Positions 54,134 to 63,137 are shown, counted from the first letter of the stretch. The stretch is 64,000 nucleotides of DNA from Gracilibacillus kekensis (GCF_900143085.1 NZ_FRCZ01000009.1:49916-113915), one strand, 5' to 3'. A program made the numbers and translations. Notes: generated by a model from the letters alone, not told the origin.

Positions 54134-55432
54134 TCACTCACTTACAAGGTGATAGCTTTTATAATACCACTTTCGTTTTTTATTCGGCGATAAGAATCCA
54201 AAGTGGATCGATCTGCCACCAAGTCCTAGTGACAATTCCAGCCAATCTTCCTGCTCATATAATCCAAGCAAATATTCCTCCGCTTGTTTCCTGCTAGTTG
54301 TACTTCTAAAATCAATGTCTATCCCATCTGCCGTAATATGATCACTAGTTAAGGAACCACCAACTGTAGGATGTTGATTATAGCGTAATGGTCTCCACCA
54401 GTTCCGTATTATAAGAGGCTCGTTTACTAATTCTCTTATTTGGTCCGCTAGCAATCCTAATGCCGCTCCTTTCCTCCACCAATTATATGGTGGTAGAAAG
54501 AGTGTCATACCAAGTTGTGCAGCTATCTCCTGATGATGGGGCACAAGCATTTCTTCAGCAGAAAAATAGTTTACTCCAACATCTTCTAGGTAGTTCTGAA
54601 ATCCGTTTAAGGTCATTGGATAGTTTGTTGGCTCACAATTCTCTCCATCAAAATAAGAGAGCGTTTGCTGCCAAAGAATATCGGTTCGATCGGCATAATC
54701 AACTAGCGGAACTAAAGGTTTAATTTCAACATGTGCATGATCATCATGGTGGCTGGCATACTCACATAACCCTTCCTCTATTAAACGACGATCATTGAAG
54801 TAAATCCTTGTTATTAACGGTTGTATAGTAAAAGCACTTAACATCGCGCGCATAGCCGATCGGTCATAATTTTCATTCTCTATCGTGATACCTCCTGGTG
54901 CTGTTCCTTTTATCGAAGGTAGACGCAAATCGCAGGCTAACCCGGTCTCATGACCACTGTGATCAGGGGTATTACCTCCGGTTTCTAAACTGACATCATT
55001 AATTGTTATCGGTGATGCCTCTGGATGAAGCTGCAGATAGTGATCACGATACCATACAGATGCTTGCTGGATTGTATCATCTAACCAGTTCGTACCGTAA
55101 TCATGATGGTCCCAGTCTTGTGATCTTTCTATATTTGCAAATGTAATTTGGTCTCCTTCTGACATCAGTAACCATCTTGGTGCATTTTCTGCTCTTAACC
55201 AATCATAAGTTGGCCCTGGAACGTCCACACGTCCGTCACCATGTACTCTATTCCTTCCTGCTTTTATCGATTGAATTAAATTAATAACGTAAATAAGATC
55301 TTCATCTAATTGATCATTAACTTGAATCCAGTGATAACCCAACTTAAACAAATGTTCTTTTAAACAATAAATATCCTCGGGATCATTCATTCCATTTGTT
55401 CCAACACTCGCCGACAAATAAAATTGATTCAT
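54134..55432 (-). CDS. Dual-domain LAS-type (M15-like) metallopeptidase
   Basis: 432 residues, no signal peptide. Residues about 15-80 look like a peptidoglycan-binding-type domain (DPEDIYCLKEHLFKLGYHWI ... GDGRVDVPGPTYDWL). Two LAS/M15-type domains follow. The first has HSGHETGLACDLR (H161, D168; HxxxxxxD) and DDHAHVEI (HxH, H232 and H234), the complete zinc set. The second has SDHITADGIDIDFR (H365, D372) and GRSIHFGF, where only H410 remains of the HxH pair. Such domains hydrolyse peptide bonds in the cell wall. Third gene of a minus-strand operon after two unknown paralogous genes (10-nt gap). A murein-hydrolase role is likely but unproven. Confidence 0.65.
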   Translation of the reverse strand: MNQFYLSASVGTNGMNDPEDIYCLKEHLFKLGYHWIQVNDQLDEDLIYVINLIQSIKAGRNRVHGDGRVDVPGPTYDWLRAENAPRWLLMSEGDQITFANIERSQDWDHHDYGTNWLDDTIQQASVWYRDHYLQLHPEASPITINDVSLETGGNTPDHSGHETGLACDLRLPSIKGTAPGGITIENENYDRSAMRAMLSAFTIQPLITRIYFNDRRLIEEGLCEYASHHDDHAHVEIKPLVPLVDYADRTDILWQQTLSYFDGENCEPTNYPMTLNGFQNYLEDVGVNYFSAEEMLVPHHQEIAAQLGMTLFLPPYNWWRKGAALGLLADQIRELVNEPLIIRNWWRPLRYNQHPTVGGSLTSDHITADGIDIDFRSTTSRKQAEEYLLGLYEQEDWLELSLGLGGRSIHFGFLSPNKKRKWYYKSYHLVSE

Positions 55433-55442
55433 TTTATCACTC

Positions 55443-57239
55443 CTATTTTAAATGGGAAACTGTGTAATCCCAATTTAAATGGCTATACGGGTTAGGAGTC
55501 TTAGGAAGCTTCGTACAAATATAACCAATTAATTGGATCGAAGGTAATACTTCCGTTTCGATTTCTTTTTTTGGTTCTTTTTGCAATTTCATTTTATAAT
55601 GACTTCTTTTCCTTGGATGCACTGTGACATTCTCTGTTTTTTCAAGAAAACCACTTTTACTGACAGTCATCTGATAGTTACCTGGCTCTAACTGAACACG
55701 GTAATTACCTTGTTCATCCGCTGTAATTATAGTATTTTCTTTACTTTCAGGTTCTGTCATTGCAATTTCGGCCCCATCAAGTGGCTTATCTTGCTGATCG
55801 AGGATCTGACCTATAAGAGTACCATTAATTTTACGTATTTTTCCTTTTAATCGAATTCTCTTTAAGCGTTTGTCGTCCAGTCTTGTTTGTTTAATGGTAG
55901 CAAAGTCTTTGAGTGTTGCTTTTTTTATTATTTGTGGTGAGACCCTTTGTTTTTCAATATTTTTAATATTGACAGTAGGTATCTGCTTCGCAATATGTGC
56001 TACTTTTAATGGTTCTATACGCTTTGTGGCTACTAATTTATGAATCTGATTTTTATTAATCGTAGAAGCTACTTGGTCGAGTATAATTGGACCAAAAGCA
56101 AACTTTCTTCCTTCTTGCAAGTCCGTGATTGCTGACTCATTTTTCTTCGATTCCTTTTCAAGTGTGATCGATACGTTACGTACGAAAAGCATTGCTGTTG
56201 GATATGCTGGTAATATTCCCACTGGAGGATCTTCACCATCCGATAATAATTCTGAATCATTTTGCCATTTCCAATTCTGATTCATTAATAAACTTGGCTG
56301 GAACCAATTCCGTACGATTTCGACCCTAATTACTTCTGCCTTCACTTCAATGATATCAATATCTAATTGTGCTTCTTCTATCTCGTCATCTGTTGTTAAT
56401 TCTGATTTTGAATAGTAGCCGTTCTTTAGTAGCTCACTAATTTCTTCTCTGTTTAAAGTTACGATTGTCCATTTTGCCCGCTGGTCGTCCTTATAGAAAG
56501 CAGGAGGTATAAAGCTTGTCTCATAAAATTCACGATCTATTAAGACATCGGTACGGCTTGAACGATTAAAGTCATCCTTCCAATTCGCCCACAGTTGTTG
56601 AATGCCTAAACCAGATAACTCATCAATGGTGGCAAATGCTTTTTCTATTTCACTTTTATAACCCATTACTTCCCAATCTCTTACTACTTGTTTGACTTGA
56701 CTCTCCAACTGCTGGACATGTACCTCATTTAATTCCTGTTGTTGTGGGTCTTCTTCATATTTATGTTTAATTATTGCCTCGTGTAATTCTTGTTGCACAT
56801 CAAAATACTGTTCCTCTCGCTCTCTGTAAGCTATTAGATGTGCGGAAGGCATCATGGCTGCCTCGTTTTCTTCGTTTGTGATTGGCTGATATAGAAAATC
56901 TTTCGCAGACTGTAATTCTTGTTTTTCTTTCTCTGAAAGTTTATTTTTGGCTAGTGTTACATTTGCAAAAATATGATCTAATATGTCCCAAATCATAATT
57001 CCACTATGATTCCATATCGGACGAACTTCTGGTATTAAATTCATATTCACTGCAAAGTCAGCAGCTGCACGCAAGCGCTCTTGTTCGGATAAAGAAGAAG
57101 AACGATCTCCAAAAGATAAATCATCTTCTGTTAAAGGAATCGCGATTGGGTTGTACGCAATAAATTGAGTGTCTTTCATCTCTTCTTCCAAATATACTTT
57201 ACGTATCTTCTCCATGATTGCAATAGCAGCATTATTCAT
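55443..57239 (-). CDS. Unknown protein, paralogue of next gene, with carboxypeptidase-regulatory-like domain
   Basis: 598 residues; no signal peptide or membrane segment. Shares with the gene at 57256-58743 the start (FIAYNPIAIPLTEDDLSFGD against FIAWCQPGIPFRPEDFLFAT), the core motif RNWFQPSLLM / SRPWFAPEFLL, LSDGEDPPVGILPAYPTA then FVRNV, and the end IQLIGYICTKLPKTPNPYS. Residues about 470-550 are an inserted beta-sandwich of the carboxypeptidase-regulatory type (LIGQILDQQDKPLDGAEI, then GNYQMTVSKSGFLE). No family recognised. Second gene of a three-gene operon; the gap to each neighbour is 10-16 nt. Could be a structural or binding component. Confidence 0.75.
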   Translation of the reverse strand: MNNAAIAIMEKIRKVYLEEEMKDTQFIAYNPIAIPLTEDDLSFGDRSSSLSEQERLRAAADFAVNMNLIPEVRPIWNHSGIMIWDILDHIFANVTLAKNKLSEKEKQELQSAKDFLYQPITNEENEAAMMPSAHLIAYREREEQYFDVQQELHEAIIKHKYEEDPQQQELNEVHVQQLESQVKQVVRDWEVMGYKSEIEKAFATIDELSGLGIQQLWANWKDDFNRSSRTDVLIDREFYETSFIPPAFYKDDQRAKWTIVTLNREEISELLKNGYYSKSELTTDDEIEEAQLDIDIIEVKAEVIRVEIVRNWFQPSLLMNQNWKWQNDSELLSDGEDPPVGILPAYPTAMLFVRNVSITLEKESKKNESAITDLQEGRKFAFGPIILDQVASTINKNQIHKLVATKRIEPLKVAHIAKQIPTVNIKNIEKQRVSPQIIKKATLKDFATIKQTRLDDKRLKRIRLKGKIRKINGTLIGQILDQQDKPLDGAEIAMTEPESKENTIITADEQGNYRVQLEPGNYQMTVSKSGFLEKTENVTVHPRKRSHYKMKLQKEPKKEIETEVLPSIQLIGYICTKLPKTPNPYSHLNWDYTVSHLK

Positions 57240-57255
57240 AGTAAATCACCCTCTC

Positions 57256-58743
57256 CTATGTCCAATTTTCTACATCCGGGCTTGGATTAGGCAATTTAGG
57301 CAATAACTTACATTTAAAGCCAATTAATTGTAAGCCTGGAACACTTAAACCCTGTTCTGTTAGATGGGATTCGAAATCTGTTCTTTCATCCCCTCTTTGG
57401 TAAGAGCCTCCAGCTATCTTTACTGGACCAATTTTAATATCTAAACCTGCATCAATATCCCGTTTAAAACTACTTTCTTCTTCATGTAATTCATTAAAAT
57501 CAACTTGAACATTCCGGACAAAAATCGCAGTTGTTGGGTAGGCAATCATCGAACCAGTCGGCGGTACTTCACCATCAGAGAGTGCAGTTGTTAAGTTAGC
57601 CAGATTAGGCATATCTGGTGAAAACCTCCAAGCATCACTAAGTAGAAACTCTGGGGCAAACCATGGTCTTGAAATCATTGCTTGCGCTACTTCAAATGAC
57701 ATCGAGAAATTACTTGTATCCTTCACTTCTCGTTCTTTTTCAGTTTCACCTGATGTAGATGGTTTAAACCATTTTAATAGAGAAGGTGTGGCACTACCTT
57801 CCCATTGATTTGTTGTTTTTTCACTATGTTCGCTTACTTCCGATTCTTTAAAGGAGTAATTCATCCAACCATCCGAAAATGGTAATGAGGCAGGGATTAA
57901 AGAAGTCCAGTAAAAGGTGGATCCATTGACAGGATTGGTAATCTCCGCTTTACGTAAATCCTCTTGGTATTCCGCTTTTAGTAATTGCAAATCTCGTTGT
58001 GTCACCGATTCAAGAAAAGCATAAATTCGCTCCACATCATATTTATAACCAGTGCTGATCCACTTATTTAGCGCCGATCGAACCTTGCTGCGATATAATG
58101 GTGCATTTAGAGCAAAGTCCTGGACAGCTGCTGCATCATCAGAATTTAATGCATTTAACCTTTTGGTATTATACAATAAAGCTTCATCCACATATTCTCC
58201 CTCATAGGTCCTGTACGCTTTTATTAAAGCACTGTCATCAATTTTCTCTTTCTTTTCACCAGTCATCAAATCTTCTACTTCTGTCACTTCTTTTAATAAT
58301 CCTCGTACTCTCTTTACACGTTCTTTTAACTCTTCATCCAATTCAGCAGTGGCAACCTCACTAAACTGTAGAATATTTTTATAAATGGACACCATACTGA
58401 CACCATCTTGGTTAAAGCTGGTCGTATCAAACATCTTTTTCTGAGATTCTTCGTCATAAATTCCACTTGGATTTGGGACAAAATTGGTTAGTTGGGACCA
58501 TTCCTCTGCTAGAAGCATCCTTTGTCTTACATCCTCGCCTTCTCCTTCACCACCACCGATACCTCTGGTAGCAAAAAGAAAATCTTCCGGGCGAAAAGGG
58601 ATCCCTGGTTGGCACCATGCAATAAATTGGTCATTTGGCAAAACTTCTTCGTTAATTTCATCGATATCGGGTTGTGCTGTCATCGACTCATATAACTTTG
58701 CTAACAGCGCTTTGGAAATTTGATCTTCCTTAAATTTCGCCAT
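57256..58743 (-). CDS. Unknown protein, first of a paralogous pair
   Basis: 495 residues, no signal peptide or membrane segment. N-terminus DQFIAWCQPGIPFRPEDFLF, a glycine/glutamate loop (GGGEGEGEDVRQR), a long helical middle (about 140-270), and a C-terminal part with ISRPWFAPEFLLSDAWRF, ALSDGEVPPTGSMIAYPTTA, IFVRNVQVDF and the last GLQLIGFKCKLLPKLPNPSP. These C-terminal segments recur in the second gene. TAGGAGG gives the start. First of the operon, with an 800-nt intergenic region upstream holding DnaA-box-like repeats. I do not recognise a known family. Confidence 0.75.
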   Translation of the reverse strand: MAKFKEDQISKALLAKLYESMTAQPDIDEINEEVLPNDQFIAWCQPGIPFRPEDFLFATRGIGGGEGEGEDVRQRMLLAEEWSQLTNFVPNPSGIYDEESQKKMFDTTSFNQDGVSMVSIYKNILQFSEVATAELDEELKERVKRVRGLLKEVTEVEDLMTGEKKEKIDDSALIKAYRTYEGEYVDEALLYNTKRLNALNSDDAAAVQDFALNAPLYRSKVRSALNKWISTGYKYDVERIYAFLESVTQRDLQLLKAEYQEDLRKAEITNPVNGSTFYWTSLIPASLPFSDGWMNYSFKESEVSEHSEKTTNQWEGSATPSLLKWFKPSTSGETEKEREVKDTSNFSMSFEVAQAMISRPWFAPEFLLSDAWRFSPDMPNLANLTTALSDGEVPPTGSMIAYPTTAIFVRNVQVDFNELHEEESSFKRDIDAGLDIKIGPVKIAGGSYQRGDERTDFESHLTEQGLSVPGLQLIGFKCKLLPKLPNPSPDVENWT

Positions 58744-59084
58744 TAATAAACCTCCTATTTATTTAGTTTTATGTTGAAAGCTTTACGTGATCTCGTGAGG
58801 TTGGATATAGTATTCACATGTGAGGAGTTCCTGTTGGAAAGTGGGAGAATAAGTTCTTAGGTGCAAGTGTAGTAAACCGTCTTCACCTCCTTCAATTCTA
58901 TTAAATCAAACTACTTATGTTAATACTAGAGTTTCATAGATCTATCGTCAATCCAACTTTCCGCTTACTTTAACCTCGGGTACACCTTTAAATATAGTCA
59001 ATCATTCACTAGTTTTTAAAACAATTAGATACATCTTAGTATTTTATATTTATTTATTTCATTACTTTTAATCATTTCGTTTTT
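58744..59084. promoter_or_regulatory. Control region upstream of the three-gene cassette
   Basis: Holds the promoter side of the cassette (minus strand). The 10-nt palindrome TCACATGTGA occurs at 58814-58823 and again at 59244-59253, a possible operator. No gene recognised. Ribosome binding site TAGGAGG near 58753. Confidence 0.4.
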
Positions 59085-59086
59085 TT

Positions 59087-59233
59087 CTGTCCACATAGTT
59101 ATCCACTTATTAAGTATTGATTTTTCACTTCTCAACAGGTTTGTCCACATCATCCACATTTTCATCCTGGTTTATCCACAAAAATGCATTGTTTTAAACC
59201 CTTGGTATCATTACTTTTTTAAAGTTATGCACA
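59087..59233 (+). promoter_or_regulatory. Cluster of DnaA-box-like sequences
   Basis: Against TTATCCACA: TTATCCACT 59099-59107, TTGTCCACA 59141-59149, TCATCCACA 59150-59158, TTATCCACA 59172-59180 (perfect) and TTATGCACA 59225-59233, each other one with one mismatch; CTGTCCACA at 59087-59095 has two. All have one orientation, within 150 bp. Chance occurrence of so many is unlikely. I recall the gcp(tsaD)-ydiF region as one of the DnaA-binding intergenic regions in Bacillus subtilis, which would make it a conserved DnaA-box cluster. Confidence 0.65.
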
Positions 59234-59278
59234 AAATGCTGTTTCACATGTGAATAACTCTAGAAAAGCAAATAAGAA

Positions 59279-59490
59279 AAGCGCAGAGCGCCCGCTTAGA
59301 AATGTAGCGACTGGAGCGAATCAACTGAGATAAAAGACTCACGGTGAGCTTGCGAGCCGATGATGACTTTCAACTGAAGGCATAAGGACGACTAAGCCTC
59401 TGGTTTCACCAATCGGCAAGTCTTCTTTATCGTAGGGCGATTTCGTGAAGTCGCCTAGTTTCTGGCGCTCGGAGCTAGACATGACGCCAC
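59279..59490. repeat. Structured intergenic repeat with inverted ends
   Basis: A 200-nt GC-richer segment in an AT-rich intergenic region. It begins AAGCGCAGAGCGCCCGCTTA and ends CTGGCGCTCGGAGCTAGAC; GCGCAGAGCGCC and GGCGCTCGGAGC are near-inverted copies. An inner hairpin GGCGATTTC/GAAGTCGCC lies at 59438-59456. I associate this pattern with dispersed intergenic repeats of halophilic Bacillaceae (MITE-like or ncRNA-like), but a search is needed. Confidence 0.55.
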
Positions 59491-59512
59491 TTATATACTT
59501 TCTTTACAAACA

Positions 59513-59542
59513 AAAAAACTAGGACAACGAGTCCTAGTTTTT
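59513..59542 (-). terminator. Terminator of the thiL-tsaD operon
   Basis: AAACTAGGAC pairs with GTCCTAGTTT around AACGA (59515-59542 region); on the minus strand TTTTTTT follows. The stem overlaps the tsaD stop codon at 59541. Confidence 0.85.
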
Positions 59543-60563
59543 AACGAGTTGCATATTTTTCTATACTTAAACTGGGGTTGGCGTTGAGATCCCATGAAGC
59601 TCGATGTCCTTGTTGAAATGCAATGGATCCGGCAGCAGCTATCATTGCGGCATTATCCGTACAAAGAGACAATGGTGGAAATAATAACTCCATCTCTTTT
59701 TCAGATTGAAACTTCGTTTGCATCACAGAGCGAAGCCCTTTATTTGCCGCAACTCCCCCTGCCACAATTACTTGTTTTACTCCATATTGCCTGGCTGCTT
59801 GGTAGGTTTTCTCTGTTAACACATCCACTACACTTGCTTGAAAACTTGCTGCTACATCTTCTTGTTTTATAGTTTCCCCTTTTTGGTTCGCATTATGAAG
59901 CGTATTAATTACAGCTGATTTCAGCCCACTAAAACTAAAATCAAAAGAACATTCTTCCAACCAGGCCCGAGGAAAATCAATCGAAGTTTTTCCTTCATGA
60001 GCTAATTGATCAATTTTTGGCCCACCTGGATATGCTAAATTTAGCGTTCGAGCAACTTTATCATACGCTTCTCCTGCCGCATCATCGCGCGTTTCACCAA
60101 TGATCTCAAAAGCGCCATGTTCTTTCATCAGAATTAGTTCTGTATGTCCTCCTGACACAACTAATGCCAACAATGGGAAGGAGAATTCTTTTTCCAATCG
60201 ATTTGCATAAATGTGTCCTGCAATATGATGTACACCTATTAACGGTTTTTGATGCGCATAGGCTAAACCCTTTGCAGCATTTACTCCTACTAATAGAGCA
60301 CCCACTAAGCCTGGACCTTCTGTCACTGCAACCGCATCAATATCTTTCATTTCTAAACCAGCTTGATGGAATGTTTCTTCCAACACCATCGTCATTTGTT
60401 CGACATGATGCCTTGATGCTATTTCGGGTACTACACCGCCAAAACGTTTGTGACTTTCTATTTGCGAAGCTACTACATTTGAGATAATTTCTTTTCCATC
60501 TTTAATAATTGCTGCAGCCGTTTCATCACAACTAGTTTCTATTCCTAAAATATATTCACTCAT
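59541..60563 (-). CDS. tsaD: tRNA threonylcarbamoyladenosine transferase TsaD
   Basis: 340 residues from the ATG at 60563, which overlaps the rimI stop by 4 nt (ATGA); a GTG 12 nt earlier covers the ribosome binding site GGGTGA and is not used. ASKHA-fold motifs: [14 protein letters not shown], the metal-binding [12 protein letters not shown] (HxxxH), [11 protein letters not shown] and [14 protein letters not shown]. With TsaB and TsaE it forms the complex adding threonylcarbamoyl to A37 of ANN-decoding tRNAs (t6A). Last gene of thiL-tsaE-tsaB-rimI-tsaD. Confidence 0.96.
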   Translation of the reverse strand: MSEYILGIETSCDETAAAIIKDGKEIISNVVASQIESHKRFGGVVPEIASRHHVEQMTMVLEETFHQAGLEMKDIDAVAVTEGPGLVGALLVGVNAAKGLAYAHQKPLIGVHHIAGHIYANRLEKEFSFPLLALVVSGGHTELILMKEHGAFEIIGETRDDAAGEAYDKVARTLNLAYPGGPKIDQLAHEGKTSIDFPRAWLEECSFDFSFSGLKSAVINTLHNANQKGETIKQEDVAASFQASVVDVLTEKTYQAARQYGVKQVIVAGGVAANKGLRSVMQTKFQSEKEMELLFPPLSLCTDNAAMIAAAGSIAFQQGHRASWDLNANPSLSIEKYATR

Positions 60564-61006
60564 AAATTCACCCACAATACTATTGCATCCTCTTGATTAT
60601 CGGTATAATAGTTTTTTCTTATTCCACCGGGTTGCAATCCGAAATTTTTGTACATTCTTTGAGCAACAATGTTTGATACACGTACTTCTAATGACAAAAG
60701 CCTAATTCCATGCGCAATTCCATAATTAATTACATATTGAAACAAGCCTTGGCCATACCCTTTACCTCGATAGCTGGGATCAACTGCAATATTTGTTATC
60801 TGAGCCTCATCTAGAATCATCCAGCAACCACAGAATCCTACAATATTATCATCAACTATCGCAACAAAATAGACCGCATAATTATTATTTTTAAGTTCTT
60901 CATAATATATATCTTCAGGCCATGGCTTCGGAAAGGATTGTTTATCAATGTTCCTGACCGCTTCAATATCTGATTCTTTCATTTTACGAAATTGAACCTT
61001 AGCCAT
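60560..61006 (-). CDS. rimI: Ribosomal-protein-alanine N-acetyltransferase RimI
   Basis: 148 residues, a GNAT acetyltransferase. Acetyl-CoA motif [16 protein letters not shown] (R/QxxGxG) and [20 protein letters not shown] are typical of RimI, which acetylates the N-terminus of ribosomal protein S18. Overlaps the end of tsaB by 8 nt and the start of tsaD by 4 nt, so all are translated from one transcript. The conserved linkage with tsaB/tsaD supports the assignment. Confidence 0.92.
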   Translation of the reverse strand: MAKVQFRKMKESDIEAVRNIDKQSFPKPWPEDIYYEELKNNNYAVYFVAIVDDNIVGFCGCWMILDEAQITNIAVDPSYRGKGYGQGLFQYVINYGIAHGIRLLSLEVRVSNIVAQRMYKNFGLQPGGIRKNYYTDNQEDAIVLWVNL

Positions 61007-61703
61007 GTTGTTTGTTTTCCTGTTCTTTTAACCAATTTGCTTCCGCTTCTACCATGCGAATATAATTGGGAGTTAATTCATGGACCGATTCTGGACTTTT
61101 CTGTGCACCCAATAATGCTAATATACCTGGCCGTGGTAAATGATCGATAACACTAGGAATCGATGCCGCTTGACCGAGCTTTTCTTTTATAATCACTTGA
61201 TGGAGTTTAATATCCTGACTTAAAAAAACAACGGGCTGTTGTAAAGATTTCAATTCTTCTAACCATTGATCCATTTTAATATTTTGATCCTCTTTTTTAA
61301 TGAAAATACGGTCATGGTTATTTTCATATAATCCGGTATACACAAGACCTCTACGTGCATCAAAAAAGGGAGAAATCAATATATTTTGTTGCCTCACATT
61401 ATGTGCAAGCAATTCTAAACTGGACACAGCAACAATCGGAATACTTAAAGTCCATGCCATTGTTTTCGCAGTTGCTAACCCGATGCGAACACCTGTGTAT
61501 GATCCCGGTCCCTTTGCGATAACTATTCGATCCAATTGATCAGGAGTTGTTTCTGTTTCTTTCATTATATGGTCAATAGCTGGCATTAATCCGATTGAAT
61601 GATTTCTTTTTATATTTGCTGTATATTCTGCTTTTATTTCATCGTCCTTGCTAATTGCTACACCTAGCACTTGATTCGAGGTATCGATTGCTAACACATT
61701 CAT
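60999..61703 (-). CDS. tsaB: t6A biosynthesis protein TsaB
   Basis: 234 residues. ASKHA fold like TsaD but without its metal site: start LAIDTSNQVLGVAISKD, then IAKGPGSYTGVRIGLATAKT, typical of TsaB, which is the scaffold partner of TsaD in t6A formation. Its start codon overlaps the tsaE stop (TAATG), and it overlaps rimI by 8 nt. Confidence 0.95.
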   Translation of the reverse strand: MNVLAIDTSNQVLGVAISKDDEIKAEYTANIKRNHSIGLMPAIDHIMKETETTPDQLDRIVIAKGPGSYTGVRIGLATAKTMAWTLSIPIVAVSSLELLAHNVRQQNILISPFFDARRGLVYTGLYENNHDRIFIKKEDQNIKMDQWLEELKSLQQPVVFLSQDIKLHQVIIKEKLGQAASIPSVIDHLPRPGILALLGAQKSPESVHELTPNYIRMVEAEANWLKEQENKQHG

Positions 61704-62155
61704 TAGTATAACTCCTTACATATCTCTTCAAAATAGTTTCCAATAGGTTTAAAGCTGATTGCTCTTTTATATTCATCTAATCGTTTTATTTGAATGGTTA
61801 GCCGTTCTTCAGGAAGATACTCTTCTATAAATGTTGCCCATTCAATTACTGTAATACCATCTCCATTAAAATATTCCTCAAACCCAATATCTTCTTCACT
61901 ATTTTCTAAACGATACACATCCATATGATATAGTGGTATCTCACCAATATACTCTTTTACAATCGTAAACGTCGGACTATTAATGGTTCTTCTTACACCT
62001 AGACCTGCACCGAGGCCCTTCGTAAATGTAGTTTTTCCTGTTCCTAAATCACCCTCTAAAGTAATCACATCTCCAGGACGTAATAAAAGGGCTAGTTTAT
62101 TTGCTAGTCGTTTCGTTTCCTCTTCTGTATATGTTTCAAATATATATTCATTCAT
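61703..62155 (-). CDS. tsaE: t6A biosynthesis ATPase TsaE
   Basis: 150 residues. P-loop GDLGTGKTTFTKGL (Walker A) and the TSAE family segments INSPTFTIVKEY, PLYHMDVYRL and VIEWATFIEEYLP. It binds and hydrolyses ATP to drive turnover of the TsaB-TsaD complex. It begins 4 nt after the thiL stop; AAGGTGAAATT gives the start. Confidence 0.95.
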   Translation of the reverse strand: MNEYIFETYTEEETKRLANKLALLLRPGDVITLEGDLGTGKTTFTKGLGAGLGVRRTINSPTFTIVKEYIGEIPLYHMDVYRLENSEEDIGFEEYFNGDGITVIEWATFIEEYLPEERLTIQIKRLDEYKRAISFKPIGNYFEEICKELY

Positions 62156-62159
62156 AATT

Positions 62160-63137
62160 TCACCTTCTTAGATGAGTATAGCCTGACTTTTCTAATCTTT
62201 TCCTTTGGCCATTATGTTGCATCCAGACAATACCTTTTTTATAAGTATCTTCTTTTACAAAACCTATCTTAGTAATTGCTGTACCTGTCTTATCGGCACT
62301 TATTTTGAGTTGTTCCCAATTATGACTGGATACTGTGCCAAGAAGCTCAAAGTCTTCACCACCCGATATTTTCCAATCAAATTGCATTTCCTCACTAAAA
62401 TCTTCTAGCAAAGGGTGGCTGGGCACCTTATCATAATCAATGACAATAGTTTTACGAGAAGCTTCTGCTATTTCAATTAGTTCATTTGCAATACCATCGC
62501 TAACATCATTTAAACTTATTCTATCAATCGCTGTACATTCATTTATAAAATTCACTCTTGGCTCTGGCATGCGATGTCGATCGATAAAATACTGATACTT
62601 ATCGCAAATTGGTTCATCCTTGTTTAATAAAATATGTAAACCACAAGCAGAATCACCTAATTGTCCCGTAACAAAGACAATATCATCCTCTAATGCACTG
62701 CTTCGATATCTTACTTTGTTACGTCTAATTGTACCAATTACGGTAATAGATAAAGATAACTGCTTACCTGATACCGTATCTCCACCAATTAAATCCATAC
62801 GGTATCGTCTTGCAAGTTGCTGCATCCCGTTGTAGATCTGTTGTAACGACTCTTGTGACCAACTTGTTGGAATGACTATCGATACTAAATAAGATGTGGG
62901 TTTCCCCCCCATTGCGGCTATGTCACTTATATTAGCTGCTAAGGCTCGGTAACCAATATGAAAGGGCTCTGTCGTTTTGGTTGAGAAGTGAACATTTTCA
63001 ACCATGGTATCTACAGTGGTAATAATATCTTCATTAGTATGTCTCAATATTGCTGCATCATCACCAATTCCCTTTATTGTAGTTGATTGCTGATAATATT
63101 TAGGTTGAATTGACTTAATAAAATCAAATTCTTCCAT
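62160..63137 (-). CDS. thiL: Thiamine-monophosphate kinase ThiL
   Basis: 325 residues, standard length. PurM-like ATP-grasp fold motifs: GIGDDAAILRHTN, ANISDIAAMGGKPTSYLVSI, LIGGDTVSGKQLSL and ISGGEDFELLGTV. It phosphorylates thiamine monophosphate to thiamine diphosphate, the last step of the pathway. First gene of the five-gene operon, as in Bacillus subtilis. A 120-nt AT-rich region with the promoter lies upstream, next to the rRNA operon terminator. Confidence 0.95.
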   Translation of the reverse strand: MEEFDFIKSIQPKYYQQSTTIKGIGDDAAILRHTNEDIITTVDTMVENVHFSTKTTEPFHIGYRALAANISDIAAMGGKPTSYLVSIVIPTSWSQESLQQIYNGMQQLARRYRMDLIGGDTVSGKQLSLSITVIGTIRRNKVRYRSSALEDDIVFVTGQLGDSACGLHILLNKDEPICDKYQYFIDRHRMPEPRVNFINECTAIDRISLNDVSDGIANELIEIAEASRKTIVIDYDKVPSHPLLEDFSEEMQFDWKISGGEDFELLGTVSSHNWEQLKISADKTGTAITKIGFVKEDTYKKGIVWMQHNGQRKRLEKSGYTHLRR

